DNA of 9,044 nt from Solirubrobacterales bacterium. GTDB lineage: Bacteria; Actinomycetota; Thermoleophilia; Solirubrobacterales; Solirubrobacteraceae. The notes under the pieces are model-generated. The model had not been told where the DNA came from. It made no database searches and was given only the letters and a program-made list of their open reading frames with translations. Below, piece after piece: positions 7,066 through 9,044 of this stretch; the first letter of the stretch is position 1, and each line of letters opens with the position of its first letter. The position numbers were made by a program, and so were the translations under genes. The DNA lies in NCBI GenBank assembly GCA_003157595.1, contig PMKB01000091.1, positions 1-9,044 of the forward strand. The letters run 5' to 3'.

Positions 7066-7081
7066 GAGTTTTCCGGAACTC
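7066..7081. promoter_or_regulatory. Short dyad covering the hypC Shine-Dalgarno region
   Basis: GAGTT (7066-7070) and AACTC (7077-7081) are inverted arms around TTCCGG; the centre TTCCGGAA is itself palindromic. The dyad abuts the hypC ATG and includes part of the AGGAG motif (7079-7083 on the minus strand). It could be a protein-binding site, or an RNA hairpin that modulates initiation. With only 5 bp per arm it may also be chance. Confidence 0.35.
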
Positions 7082-7245
7082 CTCTCTGGAGGGCGCTTCG
7101 AGTGTACGTGACCGCTGTAGCGATCGTACCCGGGTTTTTCCGCAGTCCTCCCGGGCGCCGACCGGGGCGTGCATGGGGAGTTTCCGGCGGGCCGATGCGC
7201 AGCTTCGCCGGCGCCGGATGCAGCGGACGGGGCCGGCGCGCCCGC
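7082..7245 (-). promoter_or_regulatory. Upstream region of the hyp operon, likely promoter location
   Basis: Together with the dyad next to hypC, this is the only sizeable gap (7066-7245) between the membrane-protein stop and hypC, so the operon promoter should lie here. I find no convincing -35/-10 pair: TACACT (7106-7101) and TACGAT (7128-7123) on the minus strand resemble -10 boxes but lack a recognisable -35 element at the right distance. A nested dyad lies at 7104-7129: GTACG/CGTAC outer arms and CGCT/AGCG inner arms, with centres one base apart. No open frame here looks real. Confidence 0.4.
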
Positions 7246-8943
7246 TCAGTCTCCCAGCGTCGTATTGAGGTTGTAGGGGAACACGTAGACGGTGAGTGAC
7301 CCGATCGTCTTCGTGGCGATGGGCGGGCTGACGGCCGCGTTCAGGCCGCTCACGGCCGGCGACTGCTGGGCGGGGTCGACGATCAGCAGCGAGCGCTCGT
7401 GGGGGTGCGCCGTGTACCAGGTCGAGATTTGGACGGTTGGGAACCCGCAGATCCCGTTCGTCGCGGGATCACATGCGTATACGGGGTACAGCTGAAGCTT
7501 GAAGCGGGTCTCCCAGGTGAACGCCTCGGCGTCCCAGTACCCGGCGTAGCCGATCGACACGTGCTCGCGCTCGGCGAAGCGAAGCAGCTCGCCGGCCTGG
7601 AGCGGGCCGGGCGTCGGCGGCGTGACGGCAAAGGACTGGTTGAGCGTCTGGTAGACGCCGCTCAGCGCGAACACGCTGACGGCGGCGGTGGTCGCCAGGC
7701 GCCAGCCGAGGCCGCGCGTGGCGAGCAGCGGCACGAGCGCCCCGATCGCGACGTAGCCGGCGATTATGTAGCGCCCGCCGTTGACGTCCTCGGGTGCGCT
7801 GGTCAACAGGTAGACGGCGGTCGTCGTGATCAGGCAGGTGGCCCAGAAGACGACGTAGGCGAAGCGTGCGTCGAGTGTGGGATCGCCGCCGGCCGTGCGG
7901 GCGCCGGCGCGCACGACGCGCCGGCGCACCTCGGCGAGCACGAAGACCAGCGCTGCGAGCAGGAGTATGCCGCTGGCGAACACGGCCCACTCGCCGATGC
8001 TGGCCGAGCCGCTGAAGAAGTAGCCACCGGCGATGTACATATAGCTCTCGAACGTCAGCAGGATGTTGTTGAGCACGCTGCCGACGGGAACCAGCGTGAA
8101 CGCGAAGGGAAAGCTCGTGACGCCGCCCGAGCGCAGCAGATGCGCGACCAGCGCCCCGCCGGCGAGCGAGACGGCGGCGGAGACGACTGCGAAGGTCGCC
8201 ATCCGCAGGCCGAGGCGAGCGGTCCCCCGCCAGGCGATCGCGAGCCCCGTCACGACCATCGGGATCAGCGCCCAGTAGAGAAACAGCTGGTCGGAGGCTG
8301 CGGGAAGCACGCCGATCAGGCCGAGCGCGATCGCCAGCGCGACGAGCCGCCGCCAGGACATCGAAGCGGCGCGCGGCACGATCCAGACCAGGGCCGCGGC
8401 GATCGCGATCGTGTGCACGGCCGAGAGGCCGTGCCAGTCGAAGGTGAAAAACAGCTTGCGCCCGAACGAGCCGAGGCACAGCAGCGCGGAGACGGTGAGC
8501 AGGGCCGCAAAGCGCCCGAGCGCACGCCACGCCGCCCAGCCCAGCAGGGCGAGCCCGCCCAGGCTCCACAGCATCGGCGCGACATCCCACAACTGGCGGT
8601 AGCCCGGCAGGCCGCTGGTCAGCCGCAGGAACAGGAACTCCTCATACCACGGGTGGTTGCCGAGCACGATCTGCGCGCCGGACGGCGCCTCGCCCGCGAG
8701 GTGGCCGACCACCGGCGCCACCGCGCTGTCGCTGTCGAGGTAGATCTGGGCGATGATCGACCGGAACTCGGCGAGCACGACGATGCCGTAGAGGAGCGCC
8801 AGGAGTGCCGGCGTCGCCCACAGCAGCGTCCGCCAGTTGCGCGCGAGCGCCGCCACGGCGCCCCGGGGGTCCAAGCCGCGCGCCTGACCTGCGCCCGCCG
8901 GCGCCCGGACGCGAATCGTCGGGAGTCCCACGGGCTGCAACAT
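7246..8943 (-). CDS. Multi-spanning membrane protein, GT-C glycosyltransferase-like
   Basis: I cannot assign this 565-residue protein to a named family. About 11-12 hydrophobic segments run from residue 40 to about 431 (for example 40-60, 121-140, 174-189, 219-237, 247-270, 316-338, 361-381, 390-408, 414-431). A polar C-terminal domain of some 130 residues follows, with YAGYWDAEAFTWE (466-478) and several cysteines. The first extracytoplasmic loop carries YLDSDSAVAP (68-77), a DxD-type motif placed as in GT-C (family 39/ArnT-like) glycosyltransferases that use lipid-linked sugars; NGGRYII at 388-394 begins a later span. These features suggest a cell-envelope sugar transferase, but the evidence is topological only. 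The ATG is supported by GGAG 8 nt upstream. It shares the strand of the hyp operon but is separated by 180 bp, so it need not be co-regulated. Confidence 0.75.
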   Translation of the reverse strand: MLQPVGLPTIRVRAPAGAGQARGLDPRGAVAALARNWRTLLWATPALLALLYGIVVLAEFRSIIAQIYLDSDSAVAPVVGHLAGEAPSGAQIVLGNHPWYEEFLFLRLTSGLPGYRQLWDVAPMLWSLGGLALLGWAAWRALGRFAALLTVSALLCLGSFGRKLFFTFDWHGLSAVHTIAIAAALVWIVPRAASMSWRRLVALAIALGLIGVLPAASDQLFLYWALIPMVVTGLAIAWRGTARLGLRMATFAVVSAAVSLAGGALVAHLLRSGGVTSFPFAFTLVPVGSVLNNILLTFESYMYIAGGYFFSGSASIGEWAVFASGILLLAALVFVLAEVRRRVVRAGARTAGGDPTLDARFAYVVFWATCLITTTAVYLLTSAPEDVNGGRYIIAGYVAIGALVPLLATRGLGWRLATTAAVSVFALSGVYQTLNQSFAVTPPTPGPLQAGELLRFAEREHVSIGYAGYWDAEAFTWETRFKLQLYPVYACDPATNGICGFPTVQISTWYTAHPHERSLLIVDPAQQSPAVSGLNAAVSPPIATKTIGSLTVYVFPYNLNTTLGD

Positions 8944-8951
8944 AACGCCAT

Positions 8952-8955
8952 CTCC
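8952..8955 (-). promoter_or_regulatory. Ribosome-binding site of the membrane-protein gene
   Basis: GGAG on the minus strand lies 8 nt before the ATG at 8943-8941, an ordinary spacing. It supports the full-length start. Confidence 0.6.
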
Positions 8956-8989
8956 GGGGGGCGAGCCGTCGCGCCGGCGGTGCCTGCTG

Positions 8990-9014
8990 CGCCGCTCGCG
9001 ATGCGCGAGCGGCG
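8990..9014. repeat. Strong GC-rich inverted repeat (11-bp stem, 3-nt loop)
   Basis: CGCCGCTCGCG (8990-9000) and CGCGAGCGGCG (9004-9014) pair perfectly around ATG. It lies 46 bp upstream of the membrane-protein start. It could end a transcript entering from beyond the window or act in the leader of the membrane-protein gene. There is no adjacent U-tract in either direction. The rest of 8944-9044 shows no gene; an 11-bp direct repeat (GGCGCGGGCGA at 9014-9024 and 9029-9039) follows the hairpin. Confidence 0.45.
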
Positions 9015-9044
9015 GCGCGGGCGATCGCGGCGCGGGCGAGCGGC

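Noticed and set aside
7128..7139. ACCCGGGT followed by a T-run as a plus-strand intrinsic terminator
   Set aside because: The palindrome has no loop, and no plus-strand gene ends nearby.
7208..7217. CCGGCGCCGG palindrome downstream of the membrane-protein stop as a terminator
   Set aside because: It is a loop-free 10-bp palindrome without a U-tract, of a kind common by chance at this GC content.
9014..9039. Eleven-bp direct repeat GGCGCGGGCGA as an iteron or CRISPR-like unit
   Set aside because: There are only two copies, at the window edge, in simple GC-rich sequence.

Overview
The window is high-GC bacterial DNA (roughly 70% G+C by eye) with frequent GTG starts and tightly packed genes. 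This suggests an actinobacterium. A deep-branching group such as Thermoleophilia is possible, but that placement is an inference from composition and gene content, not shown by a marker gene.

Most of the window is one complete [NiFe]-hydrogenase maturation (hyp) operon on the minus strand, transcribed from about 7065 down to 932. The order is hypC, a second HypC/HupF-like gene, hypD, hypE, hypA, hypB, hypF. Adjacent genes overlap by 4 nt (ATGA or GTGA) at the first three junctions. The remaining spacings are 12 nt, a 19-nt overlap and 24 nt, so the set very probably makes one coupled transcript. HypF and HypE make the cyanide ligands from carbamoyl phosphate. HypC and HypD form the scaffold on which Fe(CN)2CO is assembled. 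HypA and HypB insert nickel.

At the left edge (1-880, plus strand) is the 5'-truncated gene of a NiCoT-family nickel/cobalt permease. It converges on hypF across a 51-bp gap that contains an 8-bp-stem inverted repeat. It would supply the nickel that HypA/HypB deliver.

Upstream of hypC is a 180-bp gap (7066-7245) with two small dyads, one of them overlapping the hypC ribosome-binding region. Next, on the minus strand, is a 565-residue multi-spanning membrane protein (7246-8943) with GT-C glycosyltransferase-like features and no assigned function. The last 100 bp hold a strong GC hairpin.

I see no hydrogenase structural genes, maturation protease, RNA genes, mobile elements or CRISPR array. 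The operon is a known system. Its most unusual element is the small second HypC-like protein, whose cysteines sit in an internal CxxC rather than at position 2.
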